NCBI RefSeq assembly: GCF_020783335.1
Contig: NZ_CP086068.1
Location: 3,472,001 to 3,536,000 of the forward strand
Source: Mucilaginibacter daejeonensis
Lineage (GTDB): Bacteria; Bacteroidota; Bacteroidia; Sphingobacteriales; Sphingobacteriaceae
Length of the DNA: 64,000 nucleotides
Reading direction: 5' to 3'
Shown here: positions 30,720 to 40,335 of the stretch, in pieces
Layout: every line of letters begins with the position of its first letter
How positions within the stretch are numbered: the first letter of the stretch is position 1
The notes under the pieces: model-generated
The model's database searches: none
Seen by the model: the letters and a program-made list of their open reading frames with translations, nothing else
What the model was told of the DNA's origin: nothing
Made by a program: the position numbers and the translations under genes

Positions 30720-31832
30720 TTAAAATTTGACCACTTCCCAATAGGCCTTTTTGGGCTGAAGCTCAGCATCGAATAGAAGCGGATAATTCTTGCGTCCGCG
30801 TCCGTTAAGCCAAGTGTAGCGGTCAGACACATTCCAGAAAGTGACACCAGTGATCTTTTTGCGATACTGCCTGAATACATCGAACACCATCTTATATTTT
30901 TCGAGCTGCTGCTGTTCCATTTCAGGTGTGAAGGCGGAGCTGCCAGTGGGCTGCTGCCCCTGTACCAATTGCCCGCCCTGTCGACCGGCATACACCGATA
31001 TATCCAATTCAGTGAACTGTACCTGTAGGCCCAGAGCAGAGAACTCCTTAATAGACCGCTCCAATTCCTCGCGGCTTGGCGTTGATACCGACCAGTGAGC
31101 CTGCAGACCTACGCCATTAATGGGTACTTTTTTGGCGATGAGGCTTTTTAGCAGCTTCAGGATCTTCTCCCGTTTAGCCGGTATCTCGGTGTTATAATCG
31201 TTATAGAACAGAATGGCTTTGGGGTCGGCCTCGTGGGCATACTCGAATGCCTTGGCAATGAAATCCTCCCCGCATATCTGGTACCACTTTGAGCGCCTTA
31301 AATAGGTCGAATCATCAGCGATGGCCTCATTCACCACATCCCACGCGTATATCTTCCCTTTGTATCTGGTCACTACTTCGTTAATGTGATCATGCAGGCG
31401 CTTCAACAGCACCTCCTTGCTCACATCCTTACCAGCCGAATCAACGAACAACCAGCGAGGCGTTTGGGCATGCCAGCACAGTGTATGGCCGCGCACCTTC
31501 ATTTTATTACGCTGGGCAAAGGCCACTATACTGTCAGCATCGGTCCAGTAGAACCTATCCTGCTGGGGGTGTATCGGCCCCATCTTCATGGCGTTCTCAG
31601 GGGTTACGCTGCCAAATTCTTTGGTGATCAGACCAGCCTCCTCGCTTTTCAGTTCGCGTGGCGTTACCGCCACTCCTATGGTGAAATATTTTTTGTAAAC
31701 GTTGTTCAGTCCTTTGCGGTCCTGTGCCATTGCTTTTGATCCAAGTGCTAATGATGCTGACAACGCCAGCAGGCAGGATATCAAAAGTTTGGTTGAACAA
31801 CTCATTGTTGACGGGTATAATTGTTTTATCAT
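30720..31832 (-). CDS. GH10 endo-1,4-beta-xylanase
   Basis: GH10 xylanases cut the xylan backbone internally. The 370-residue protein has a signal peptide (ending near KAMAQ) and one TIM barrel with RGHTLCWHAQTP, the acid/base motif WDVVNEA (Glu169) and the nucleophile motif QFTELDIS (Glu275). There is no inserted or attached CBM, unlike many Bacteroidota xylan-locus GH10 proteins, and no lipobox. It is the only clear endo-xylanase in the window and the first gene of the GH10-GH115-GH43 operon, with a long leader upstream. Its location (periplasm or exported) is not clear from sequence. Confidence 0.94.
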   Translation of the reverse strand: MIKQLYPSTMSCSTKLLISCLLALSASLALGSKAMAQDRKGLNNVYKKYFTIGVAVTPRELKSEEAGLITKEFGSVTPENAMKMGPIHPQQDRFYWTDADSIVAFAQRNKMKVRGHTLCWHAQTPRWLFVDSAGKDVSKEVLLKRLHDHINEVVTRYKGKIYAWDVVNEAIADDSTYLRRSKWYQICGEDFIAKAFEYAHEADPKAILFYNDYNTEIPAKREKILKLLKSLIAKKVPINGVGLQAHWSVSTPSREELERSIKEFSALGLQVQFTELDISVYAGRQGGQLVQGQQPTGSSAFTPEMEQQQLEKYKMVFDVFRQYRKKITGVTFWNVSDRYTWLNGRGRKNYPLLFDAELQPKKAYWEVVKF

Positions 31833-32168
31833 GTTTCCTCTGGTTCGAACTCACTGTTATAACTGCCACCGGACTTATCTGGCTCCAGCTTTCGACAGGC
31901 CGACTTTTTTAAAAGGGATAAGGAACGAATTAAGATCATTGATCTGCTAAATTGGCCTGTCCTGAACACCTGCATCTGGTCATGATCCCGGCACTTTATC
32001 ATGTTCAGGTGCATCAAATGTAGCTCTGGCGATCACCCTAAAGGAGAACGTTTGTGTAAAATAGTACGAAAAATGTTCGTTCTTGTGGCGTTAAAGGCAT
32101 TTTTAGCCGTTCATCAGCATACCTTACTAAAACCGCACATCGTAACTGCTTTTGACCTTCATTAAAAT
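31833..32168. promoter_or_regulatory. Leader and promoter region of the GH10 operon
   Basis: No gene is visible in these 336 bases. The minus strand has a perfect -7 box TACATTTG (32015-32022), which would give a leader of about 180 bases before GH10. A stretch with GAACG and CGTTC words (about 32046-32090) lies upstream of that box and could hold an activator site. Confidence 0.4.
32015..32022 (-). promoter_or_regulatory. -7 box of the GH10-GH115-GH43 operon
   Basis: TACATTTG on the minus strand matches TAnnTTTG exactly. The -33 region has only a TTTA at a short 16-base spacing, so expression may depend on an activator such as the HTCS. Confidence 0.4.
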
Positions 32169-32201
32169 GCAAAAGCGTCACCCTTTGAGTGACGCTTTTG
32201 C
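32169..32201 (-). terminator. Terminator of the xylan susCD operon
   Basis: GCAAAAGCGTCAC (32169-32181) pairs perfectly over 13 bases with GTGACGCTTTTGC (32189-32201), with a 7-base loop and ATTTTAA beyond it on the minus strand. It lies just past the SusD stop and separates susCD from GH10. Confidence 0.85.
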
Positions 32202-32238
32202 TGAGTTGGCAACTTGTTTAGTGTCTTGTTGGATCTTA

Positions 32239-34182
32239 TTAATAACCGTTGTTCTGCGGATATTTTGGACCTGACAACACGCTGTTGATCAATGATTGTG
32301 GTATTGGCCAACGGGTGTGGTAATCCTTAACGTTCGGTCCACCGGTGGTGTTGTACATCTGATTACGGCGTACCAGTTGCTGCGTACGTACCAGATCATA
32401 CCAGCGACGTGGATCGCCGTAGAACTCGCGGGTGTACTCCTCTAAAATTAGATCCATACCGCACAGAGAGCCTGTTGAAGTGGTATTGTTAGGCACGGCC
32501 AACTGAGCTAACTGAGTAGCATTCAAGGTCATGAAATCAGCATTGGCCGAATTGACAGCAGCCATGTTAGCTGAGGTCACGCTTGCCGCATTTTTTGCCA
32601 CATATTGTGCATCATCAGGGGTGCGGTAGGCTGCCCTTCTCCTGATCACGTTAAGCGAAGTAGCGGCGGCGCTCACGTTACCCAACATATAGTTAGCTTC
32701 GGCATTCATCAAATAAACTTCAGAGAAACGCATCAGCGCGATCGGGCGGCTCGAGAAGTCACCGGTAGCGGTACGTTTAGGGTCGTCGAACTTTTTCACG
32801 GTAGGGAATACGATGTTGGTGTACTGCTTAGGTGCAACGATCAAGCCTTTAAAGTCATCACGGCGTGCCATGGTAACATCTGTACCCGGCATTAACATTG
32901 CGGTATCGCCATCTATTGGACGTATGTAGGCGCTGGTAGAAGGGTTAGATGTTGGTACCAGCTTGCCCTTCAAAGAACCATCACTCTTGGTACCGGCAGC
33001 TACGTTAGTATTGCAGATCCAAAAAGTTTGAAAGGTAGCATCATAACGGCAATCATGTAACTGATCGGCGAAGGCCACATTGATAGAATATCTGGTATTA
33101 GGTGCTAAACGAACATAAGGCCTGCCGTTGTATACATCACGAAACATACCGGTCTTGTTGGTCAGTTTCTGCGGAACCGCATCGATACCAGCAATGTTAT
33201 CGATACCAGGGCCTACATAGTTCATACGTGCCAGTACATAGAGCTGATTGAGGCCGTAACCACCCGACCCTTGCAGGGTATAGCCGGTGTACTGAGGATC
33301 AGAGGCGCCACCGTAATCGATAGCGAACATATTCTCTTTGCCATAATCGTTAGCTGGCTTGTGTACGTCATTGTAGTCTTGCCACAGATCAAGGCCATAA
33401 GTTCCCTTGTTGGTGATCAGCGCAGCGGTCAGGTCAGCAGCTTTCTGGAAATCACCACTTTGCTTTGCTTCACTGTAACCGCGTGTTAAATAAACCTTGG
33501 CTAAGTAAGCACTGGCAACCGCAGCAGTAGCTGTTTTACCTACACCACCTGCCGAGAATGGGCTGGTAGAAGATACGGTGTTCGGTAACTCAGCAGAAGC
33601 TTCGGTAAGATCCTTAATGATCAGGTTGTAAATGTCGGCTAAAGGTGCCGGTGCATCGGCTGTGCTGGCCTGAGTAATGTAGGTGGTGTGCAAAGGTATA
33701 CCACTCTTTTGGGTAGCTGTTGTTCCACCATAGGTTTGCACCAGATAGAAGTAGATAAAAGCTCTCAAGAACTTGGCCTGAGCAACAAATTGTGTCCTGT
33801 CGTTAACATTGGTAATGGCCGATGCATATTGAAACACACCATTAAGGGTGTTAATGTCAATGTACAGACCCATGATATCAGGCGTGTTCGAAGAGTTGAT
33901 ACCATTGAATGCGTAATACAACAATGGGTTTCCGCTTGCGTTACCACCCGGAATGGTCTCGTCAGTACCGTTATAGTAGAACACCAGGCCCTCGCCCGAA
34001 AAAGCACCTCTAAGATCATTGTAAACACCTGTTACGGCTGCTTGCACACCGCCCGAGGTGGTAAAATAGTTCGGGTATAACGCTGATCTTGGATTTTCGT
34101 CCAGGATCTTTTTGCAACTGGTAGCTGTTGTTAGCATGGCAGCTATCGCAATGCCACTACTTACTTTATTAAATATCTTCAT
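32239..34182 (-). CDS. SusD/RagB-family glycan-binding lipoprotein (xylan locus)
   Basis: SusD-like lipoproteins sit on the outer face of the outer membrane and form a lid over their SusC partner, capturing oligosaccharides. The 647-residue protein has a type II signal peptide (TTATSCKK, Cys23), a helical TPR-type scaffold, and the C-terminal family signature with FSEVYLMNAEANYMLG, EYTREFYGDPRRWYDLVR and RWPIPQSLI. It starts 11 bases after SusC and is clearly co-transcribed with it. No separate surface glycan-binding protein gene follows, unlike many xylan loci; the next feature is a terminator. The ligand is taken to be xylo-oligosaccharide from context. Confidence 0.94.
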   Translation of the reverse strand: MKIFNKVSSGIAIAAMLTTATSCKKILDENPRSALYPNYFTTSGGVQAAVTGVYNDLRGAFSGEGLVFYYNGTDETIPGGNASGNPLLYYAFNGINSSNTPDIMGLYIDINTLNGVFQYASAITNVNDRTQFVAQAKFLRAFIYFYLVQTYGGTTATQKSGIPLHTTYITQASTADAPAPLADIYNLIIKDLTEASAELPNTVSSTSPFSAGGVGKTATAAVASAYLAKVYLTRGYSEAKQSGDFQKAADLTAALITNKGTYGLDLWQDYNDVHKPANDYGKENMFAIDYGGASDPQYTGYTLQGSGGYGLNQLYVLARMNYVGPGIDNIAGIDAVPQKLTNKTGMFRDVYNGRPYVRLAPNTRYSINVAFADQLHDCRYDATFQTFWICNTNVAAGTKSDGSLKGKLVPTSNPSTSAYIRPIDGDTAMLMPGTDVTMARRDDFKGLIVAPKQYTNIVFPTVKKFDDPKRTATGDFSSRPIALMRFSEVYLMNAEANYMLGNVSAAATSLNVIRRRAAYRTPDDAQYVAKNAASVTSANMAAVNSANADFMTLNATQLAQLAVPNNTTSTGSLCGMDLILEEYTREFYGDPRRWYDLVRTQQLVRRNQMYNTTGGPNVKDYHTRWPIPQSLINSVLSGPKYPQNNGY

Positions 34183-34193
34183 ATTTATTATCG

Positions 34194-37100
34194 TTAAAAA
34201 CGGGCGTTGATCCCTAAAATAAAATCACGTGTTTGCAAACCGGGGCTAAGCGCTAAACCTCGGTAGTTATTATTGTTGCCATCCTGGCCAGCAGCGTTAC
34301 CACTGGTAGAAGAGTTGATCACCTGCTGGTTGTATACCGACTCAGGATCGGTTACCGTAAAGCTATGATTCATGATCGGTGCATAAATGATGAACGGATT
34401 GGTCACGTTGGCATAGATGCGCAGTGAGCTCATACCGATGCGTTTGGTCAAGCTGCTTGGCAGGTTGTAACCAAAGTTGATACTTTTTGCCCTGATCCAT
34501 GAGCCATCATAGTACTGCAAGGTAGAGTAATAGTTTCCCTGACCTTGCGCGTTAGGTGTAGGGAAAGCATTGGTAGGGTTATTCATTGTCCAGTAATCGA
34601 GCACCGGCTGGTTATGACGACCAGTGTTCAAATATTGCCAGCCGATATAAGCCGAGTTAGCTGACGATACGTAAGGTACCAGCGTAGTGAACTTCATACG
34701 GCCTTGAATAACGATGCTCAGGTCGAAATTCTTGTAGCTGAATCGGTTGGTGAGACCGAACTGATACTTTGGCTGGAAATTACCGATGATCTGGTTATCG
34801 TTCTGGTCGATCTTACCATCACCGTTCACATCTTGTACACGGATCTGACCAGGATATTGTAAGGTGCCGGTCTGGCCACGCACTGGCAAGTAAACAGGAC
34901 CGTTAGCTTGCGATTTTGAAGCATCGATACCAGGAGAATCACCTAACTGCCAGATGCCGATCTTTTTAACGTCGTAGATCACGCTCAATGGCTGTCCAAC
35001 GAACAGACCCGAGTTGATATTCAATGGGGCACCGTTAGGTAACTCCACGATACGCTCGCGGCTGAATGATAAGTTTGCATCGGTAGACCAGGTAAAGCCT
35101 CCAACGTTTTGCAGGTTGATACTGCTTAAAGTGATCTCCAGACCTTTGTTGGCCGATGTACCTAAGTTGGTCACCTGTGCTGATGAACCATTGGTAATAG
35201 GCAGGATGTTAGGCAGGATGATACCAGTAGTACGCTGTTTGTAAACCTCCACCGAACCGGTCAAACGGTTCTTGAACAGACCGAAATCCAACGCCAAGTT
35301 GTACTCGTGAGTACGCTGCCAGGTCAAAGTAGGGTTGGTAAGGGTGGTTACCCGTACGCCCTGTGCGTTACCGGTAGATGCACCGCCATACTGATATTTA
35401 GATGAGCTTAACGCACCCAGGGTATTGTAAGGGAATATAGTGTTGGTAGTAGAGGTTATGCCGTAACCGCCGCGAAGCTTCAGGTTGTTAATGAAAGCAT
35501 ACTTCTTCATGAAGCTCTCGTTACTGATCACCCAGCCCAAACCGATAGATGGATATGAAGTGTATTTATTTTCAGAACCCAAAGCCGAGTTACCATCCCT
35601 GGTGATCGATGCGGTCAGGTCATACTTATCATCATAAGCATAGTTCAAACGACCAATGTACGATACAAGTCCCTGCTCAACGAACGAACCACCTACACCG
35701 GCGATAGTGGTGGCCAAGCCAAGGTTACTGTTCTTCACCGCATCAAAGGGGATACCGGTGGCATTGATGTTCGAGTTCTCGTCGTGCTGTTTCTCAGCCC
35801 GGTACACACCCACCAAATTCACGTGGTGCTTTTGGGCGAAGGTGTTATCATAGGTAAGCAAGTGCTCTTGAGCCAAACGGTAACGATAATTGTTGGTGGT
35901 ACTGGCAGTGGTCCTAGTAGCGTTAACGATGTCAACGTTGTTGATACCACGGTATGTACCTTGCAACGACTGATTAAAACCGTAGTTAAAGGTGTAGCGG
36001 TATTTGAAGTGGTCCACCGGCGATACCTCACCGTAAACGATGTCGTTGTGTTGGAAACCGCGGGTATAGTCATAATACTGGTCAGGATTGGCGCCAGGAT
36101 ACAAAGGGTTCAACAGCGTAGCATCGATCTGATCTGACTGAGGCGTTGGGTTAATGGAACCGTCAGGATTGTAAGGGAAGGTCAACGGGCTCATGTAACG
36201 CGCGGTAAGCAGCTGATCGCCACCACCTGCATTGATCATACGTACGGTGGTTTGGGTAGACAATCCAAATTTTAAGAACCTGTTGATCTTGTGATCTAAA
36301 GTGGCGTTCAACGATACACGCTTAGTAGAGTTATTAGGCTGTAAGCCGGTATTTAAACGATAGCCTGCGCCAACGGTGAACTGAGTTCTTTCGGTACCAC
36401 TGGCCACGCGTAAGCTCTGATCCCATATCATCGACCTTTTCAATAACAGGTCAACATAGTCGGTGCTTACTCCCTGGTTAAGGGCTTGTTGCTCAATAGC
36501 AGTTAAAGAGTAAGGGTTAGTTTGCGAGTTGTTCTGCAGGACCGCACCAGCTAACGCATCCTTTTGTAATTGAGCGAATTGCTGACCGTTCAAAAGTTCC
36601 AGGCTGCCTTCCAGCTTACTTACACCTACATATGAATCGTACGAAGTTACGGTTTGGCCTACCCTACCGCGGTTGGTGGTCACCAATAAAACGCCGCCCG
36701 AACCTCTGGTACCGTAGATCGCGGTGGCTGATGCGCCTTTTAATACGTCGATACTTTTAATATCCGCTGGGTTGATGTTCTCGATAGAAGCATAATAAGG
36801 CTGACCATCTAACACGATCAGTGGTCCGTCGGTACCTGGCGCTGCGCCAATGGTACGGTTACCCCTGATCGATACTATCGGGCCATTGCTTCCGCTAACC
36901 ACATCGACACCGGCCACACGGCCTTTTAATTGTTCAACAAAGTTAGATGCCGGGATCTCCTGCAAGGTCTTGGCATCAACGTTCACAACGGTACCGGTAA
37001 CATCTTGCTTACGCAAAGTACCGTAACCTACTACCACTACCTCGTTGAGGTCCTTACCGCTTCTGTTCAGCGTAATGGTACCGAGGTTGGCAGTGCTGGC

Positions 37101-37385
37101 GCTTACAGGTTTTACTTGCTCGTTATAACCTATAAATGATATTGTTACGCTCCTGGTGCCTGCCGGAACGCTCAGGGTAAAATCACCACTTACGGTGGCT
37201 GAGGTTGCGGTGGTGGTACCGGTCACGCTAACGGTGGCACCGGCCAGTGGTTCATTCTTTTCGTCAACCACTTTACCGCGCACCTGGAAGGTTTGCGCGT
37301 TAGCAAGGAAGGAGATCATGTTCATTATCAATATGAATGAACACAACTTCCAGTATCGTAAATACTCAAGTCGAAATTTTCTCAT
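34194..37385 (-). CDS. SusC/RagA-family TonB-dependent transporter (xylan locus)
   Basis: This outer-membrane barrel imports oligosaccharides using TonB energy. The 1063-residue protein has a signal peptide (ending near LANAQ), a carboxypeptidase-regulatory-like domain (about 32-110), a SusC-type plug (LNEVVVVGYGTLRKQDVTG, IRGNRTIG, IYGTRGSGGVLLVTT) and a beta-barrel ending in an aromatic-terminated strand (FILGINARF). No N-terminal STN domain is present, so it is probably not part of an anti-sigma relay; the HTCS is the more likely control. SusD follows 11 bases later. The start ATG at 37385 opens the signal peptide with a slightly long n-region. Confidence 0.95.
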   Translation of the reverse strand: MRKFRLEYLRYWKLCSFILIMNMISFLANAQTFQVRGKVVDEKNEPLAGATVSVTGTTTATSATVSGDFTLSVPAGTRSVTISFIGYNEQVKPVSASTANLGTITLNRSGKDLNEVVVVGYGTLRKQDVTGTVVNVDAKTLQEIPASNFVEQLKGRVAGVDVVSGSNGPIVSIRGNRTIGAAPGTDGPLIVLDGQPYYASIENINPADIKSIDVLKGASATAIYGTRGSGGVLLVTTNRGRVGQTVTSYDSYVGVSKLEGSLELLNGQQFAQLQKDALAGAVLQNNSQTNPYSLTAIEQQALNQGVSTDYVDLLLKRSMIWDQSLRVASGTERTQFTVGAGYRLNTGLQPNNSTKRVSLNATLDHKINRFLKFGLSTQTTVRMINAGGGDQLLTARYMSPLTFPYNPDGSINPTPQSDQIDATLLNPLYPGANPDQYYDYTRGFQHNDIVYGEVSPVDHFKYRYTFNYGFNQSLQGTYRGINNVDIVNATRTTASTTNNYRYRLAQEHLLTYDNTFAQKHHVNLVGVYRAEKQHDENSNINATGIPFDAVKNSNLGLATTIAGVGGSFVEQGLVSYIGRLNYAYDDKYDLTASITRDGNSALGSENKYTSYPSIGLGWVISNESFMKKYAFINNLKLRGGYGITSTTNTIFPYNTLGALSSSKYQYGGASTGNAQGVRVTTLTNPTLTWQRTHEYNLALDFGLFKNRLTGSVEVYKQRTTGIILPNILPITNGSSAQVTNLGTSANKGLEITLSSINLQNVGGFTWSTDANLSFSRERIVELPNGAPLNINSGLFVGQPLSVIYDVKKIGIWQLGDSPGIDASKSQANGPVYLPVRGQTGTLQYPGQIRVQDVNGDGKIDQNDNQIIGNFQPKYQFGLTNRFSYKNFDLSIVIQGRMKFTTLVPYVSSANSAYIGWQYLNTGRHNQPVLDYWTMNNPTNAFPTPNAQGQGNYYSTLQYYDGSWIRAKSINFGYNLPSSLTKRIGMSSLRIYANVTNPFIIYAPIMNHSFTVTDPESVYNQQVINSSTSGNAAGQDGNNNNYRGLALSPGLQTRDFILGINARF

Positions 37386-37856
37386 GCTGTTTAGTTTTTC
37401 TTATGATTTAAAATTGGTTTGGGGGGGCGTTTTGTCCTTGACAATAGCGATGGTCTAAGTTCTCATTTCAGGTCGTTATGATCATATATTATATATAATA
37501 CCTTAGGTTATTGAGCACTGGCTCTGAATCTTTACAATCGATTACATAAACCAGATGTAAAAAGGTTTATATATACATTTTGATCAGGATGAATTAAAAT
37601 TTAAATTGGTTTATAATTCTTGGAGGCGTCAGACAACGGGAAGTTGGTGAAGCAACGATGCTAATTTCTACCATTTGCAATGTTACAAATGTCTTATTTG
37701 ATCAAAATGATGGTACAATTGTTCAACATTTGTAGCATCACAAGTGCATTTGGAAGCCACAGAGGCCTGTTAGGCGCAAAATTGGCCATTATCGCTGCGT
37801 GAGCCACGCGTCTATCTTATTCCATCGAACCTAAAATGAACCGTCGACGTAAAAAT
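37386..37856. promoter_or_regulatory. Upstream regulatory region of xylan susCD
   Basis: This long AT-rich non-coding region lies upstream of susC. It holds a 14-base perfect palindrome TATTATATATAATA (37487-37500), about 100 bases before the ATG. Further upstream is a dyad with 13-base arms, ATGTTACAAATGT (37680-37692) against ACATTTGTAGCAT (37726-37738), with one mismatch. No consensus -7 box was found. A regulated promoter needing the HTCS is a reasonable inference. Confidence 0.45.
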
Positions 37857-37885
37857 TAAAAGGTGGCTCAAGCGAGCCACCTTTA
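37857..37885 (-). terminator. Terminator of the GH43-GH127 operon
   Basis: AAAGGTGGCTC (37859-37869) pairs perfectly with GAGCCACCTTT (37874-37884) around AAGC. On the minus strand it is followed by TAATTTTTA. It lies 58 bases past the GH127 stop codon. Confidence 0.85.
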
Positions 37886-37942
37886 TGATAGCGCGCAAAA
37901 AATATTTGAAGCGCTTATTAAATACGGTTAACAGTGATCGGC

Positions 37943-40324
37943 CTACTTCCGCAGCAGCTTTACGTTATATACAGCACTTACCGCGCTATTGTCATGTGCC
38001 TGGAACTTTACCCTTATGCGTTTCTTGCCTCGGGTCAGGCTATCAGGTATATCATACTCTACGTTCATGAACTTACCGGCGTTGCCCTTGTCGGGACCGT
38101 TCAGCGTCATCAATTTCTGATCATCTATATAGATGTCAAAAGCCTTGTCGCGCTGCTCCCCTCCCCTGTAACGTACCATCAGTTTCAGTCCCTTCTCATC
38201 ATTAGTGGCCAGGTCATAGCTGAAGTAGCCGCCATTGCGGGCATCGCGCCAAAACTCATCGTAATTGTTGCCGGTGTTCGAGTTCTTGGTCTGCATGCTA
38301 TGGTCAACCTCCGGTTGCTGTTCGCCGGGTGCCACCTGGTCAATGGTTCGCTTGTCCAGCGCCATCTTATCGCGCTCTACAGCGGCCATCGAGTCTACGT
38401 ATGATCGGTACTGCCCGTGGGTAAGCGTCATCCAGTACATCATGTAGCGGGCATCATGTATCTTGAAGAACGGTTCCAGCTTTACCGGCTCACCATTGCC
38501 TAAGTTGTCACCAGCCATGGTGAAGTTCAGTGGTTTGCCTGCTACCGGTTTTAGCTGAGTAGCTATGCGGGCTTCGTCATCCTCTACAAATATCGGTGCC
38601 TTGTCTAACGGAAGCTTGCGGCCACTGGCAATGTGCCCCCAACGACTATCACCTGCTACTAAACCTTTAAGGTCCTCGGTGCCGGTGTTGGAGGCCAGCA
38701 CGATAGGGCCATGCAGCACAGCCACATAATTTGGCACATACGGCAATTGCTCCACACTGTTATGCATAGGAAGGCTGATCTGCACCACATCGCCTTTTTT
38801 CCAGGCACGATCGATCGCCACATATGATGATGGTTGAGCGGTGTACTTCACCGGTTTGCCGTTGACGCTGATCTTGAGCGCGCCGGCATTCACCCATCCC
38901 GGATAGCGTATCATCATTTTAAAGTGGGCTTTGCCCGAAGTGATGCTGAGTTTGCTGTTCTCCTGGTAAGGGAACGCGGTCTCCTGCCTGATCACCACCC
39001 CTTTTTGGCGCCAGTTCAGTACCGATGGCATAAAAAGGTTTACATACAGCGTATTTTGGTAATGTGTGTAGATGAATTGGGCATACTTGCTCTGGTTCTC
39101 CATACCACTACCCACGCAGCACCACATCCCCTCATTTGGCGACGAGTACACACGATAATGACGGGGCCTTGCCGGGGTAAAGTACACAAAGCCACCGTGC
39201 TGCGGGTGCTGGCTGGAAAGGATATGATTATACAAAGTACGCTCATAATAATCGGCGTATTTGGCCATCGGCTGTACTCTGAACAGGTCTTCGGTCAGCT
39301 TGAGCATGTTATAGGAATTACAGGTCTCCGGGCCTTCCACATCGTTCACCAGGTCGGTAGCGGCGGTCTTGCTCGGGAAGAACTCCCTCCGACTATTACC
39401 GCCAAAGGCCAGTGTACGGTCGGCAGTCACGGTCTCCCAAAAAAATTGGCCTGCTCTGGCGTACGTATCATCATGATCAAGTTCGGCTATACGCTGAAAA
39501 CCAACCGCCTTTGGCACCTGTGTGTTAGCGTGCTTATTATCCAGGTCGTCGCGCCCCTGGGCCATGGGATCCAGCAATGCACGGTGCGAGAAACGCTTGG
39601 CCGCCTTTAAATACTTATCATCATGAGTCATCTGATAAGCATCGGCATAGATCTCGTTCATGCCGCCATGTTCGGTGGCCAGCATGGCCTGCATCTGCTC
39701 ATCAGTAAGCGCAGATGTTATGTCGATGCCCCAATCGCAAAATTTTAGAAAGATGTCCTTGGCGGTAGCATCGCCATTGTATACCCAAACGTCGCGTAGG
39801 CCGGCGTACATCTTGTGCACGTTATACCACGGCACCCAGGCCGAGCGGTAAGCGCCAAAGTCGCCGTTCTTAAAGGTGCTCCAAACCTTATCGCTATTAG
39901 GCACAGCACCCACATAACCTACGCCCCACTCGGGGTTATTAGCCGTATTGGCATCCTGGCAAGCTTTCAGTTCCTTGATAAAATATCGCATCCGCTCGCC
40001 ACATCGAGCATCACCTGTTGAGGCGTAGCTGATAGCCAGGGCCGACAGGTAATGCCCGCCTACATGCCCGTCAAGGCCATCCCAGTTAGGATAGATCTTC
40101 GCTTTTACCGGTAGGTGGGCAATAACCCGGTAGCCGGCCAGCAGACGGTCGGCATCATACTTAAGCAGCGTGCGTACGTTAAGGTCGCGGGCGTGCTTAA
40201 AGTCGCCATCGAGCAAGGTCACATCCTTTAACGGGAACTCATTGGAATATAGCCTTTCCTGTGCACATGCTACGCTCACGGTAACAGCTAACAATGCTGT
40301 AGATAGATATTTGATCATGATCAT
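37943..40324 (-). CDS. GH127/GH146-type beta-L-arabinofuranosidase
   Basis: This family (formerly DUF1680) cleaves beta-L-arabinofuranosides using a cysteine nucleophile at a zinc site. The 793-residue protein has a short N-terminal signal (MIMIKYLSTALLAVTVSVACAQ), an alpha/alpha barrel with YPNWDGLDGHVGGHYLSALA and TEHGGMNE, and the metal/nucleophile residues Glu333 and Cys335 (GPETCNSYN) plus Cys402-Cys403 (WCCVGSG). The conserved block resembles the GH146 branch, so I leave the choice open. It lies 11 bases after the GH43 gene in a two-gene unit. The C-terminal quarter (about 680-793) looks like an extra beta-sandwich. An ATG two codons inward is equally possible. Confidence 0.88.
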   Translation of the reverse strand: MIMIKYLSTALLAVTVSVACAQERLYSNEFPLKDVTLLDGDFKHARDLNVRTLLKYDADRLLAGYRVIAHLPVKAKIYPNWDGLDGHVGGHYLSALAISYASTGDARCGERMRYFIKELKACQDANTANNPEWGVGYVGAVPNSDKVWSTFKNGDFGAYRSAWVPWYNVHKMYAGLRDVWVYNGDATAKDIFLKFCDWGIDITSALTDEQMQAMLATEHGGMNEIYADAYQMTHDDKYLKAAKRFSHRALLDPMAQGRDDLDNKHANTQVPKAVGFQRIAELDHDDTYARAGQFFWETVTADRTLAFGGNSRREFFPSKTAATDLVNDVEGPETCNSYNMLKLTEDLFRVQPMAKYADYYERTLYNHILSSQHPQHGGFVYFTPARPRHYRVYSSPNEGMWCCVGSGMENQSKYAQFIYTHYQNTLYVNLFMPSVLNWRQKGVVIRQETAFPYQENSKLSITSGKAHFKMMIRYPGWVNAGALKISVNGKPVKYTAQPSSYVAIDRAWKKGDVVQISLPMHNSVEQLPYVPNYVAVLHGPIVLASNTGTEDLKGLVAGDSRWGHIASGRKLPLDKAPIFVEDDEARIATQLKPVAGKPLNFTMAGDNLGNGEPVKLEPFFKIHDARYMMYWMTLTHGQYRSYVDSMAAVERDKMALDKRTIDQVAPGEQQPEVDHSMQTKNSNTGNNYDEFWRDARNGGYFSYDLATNDEKGLKLMVRYRGGEQRDKAFDIYIDDQKLMTLNGPDKGNAGKFMNVEYDIPDSLTRGKKRIRVKFQAHDNSAVSAVYNVKLLRK

Positions 40325-40335
40325 CTTTTTCGCTC

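Noticed and set aside
38834..39610. 258-residue plus-strand frame
   Set aside because: Antisense to the GH127/146 catalytic region; no motif.
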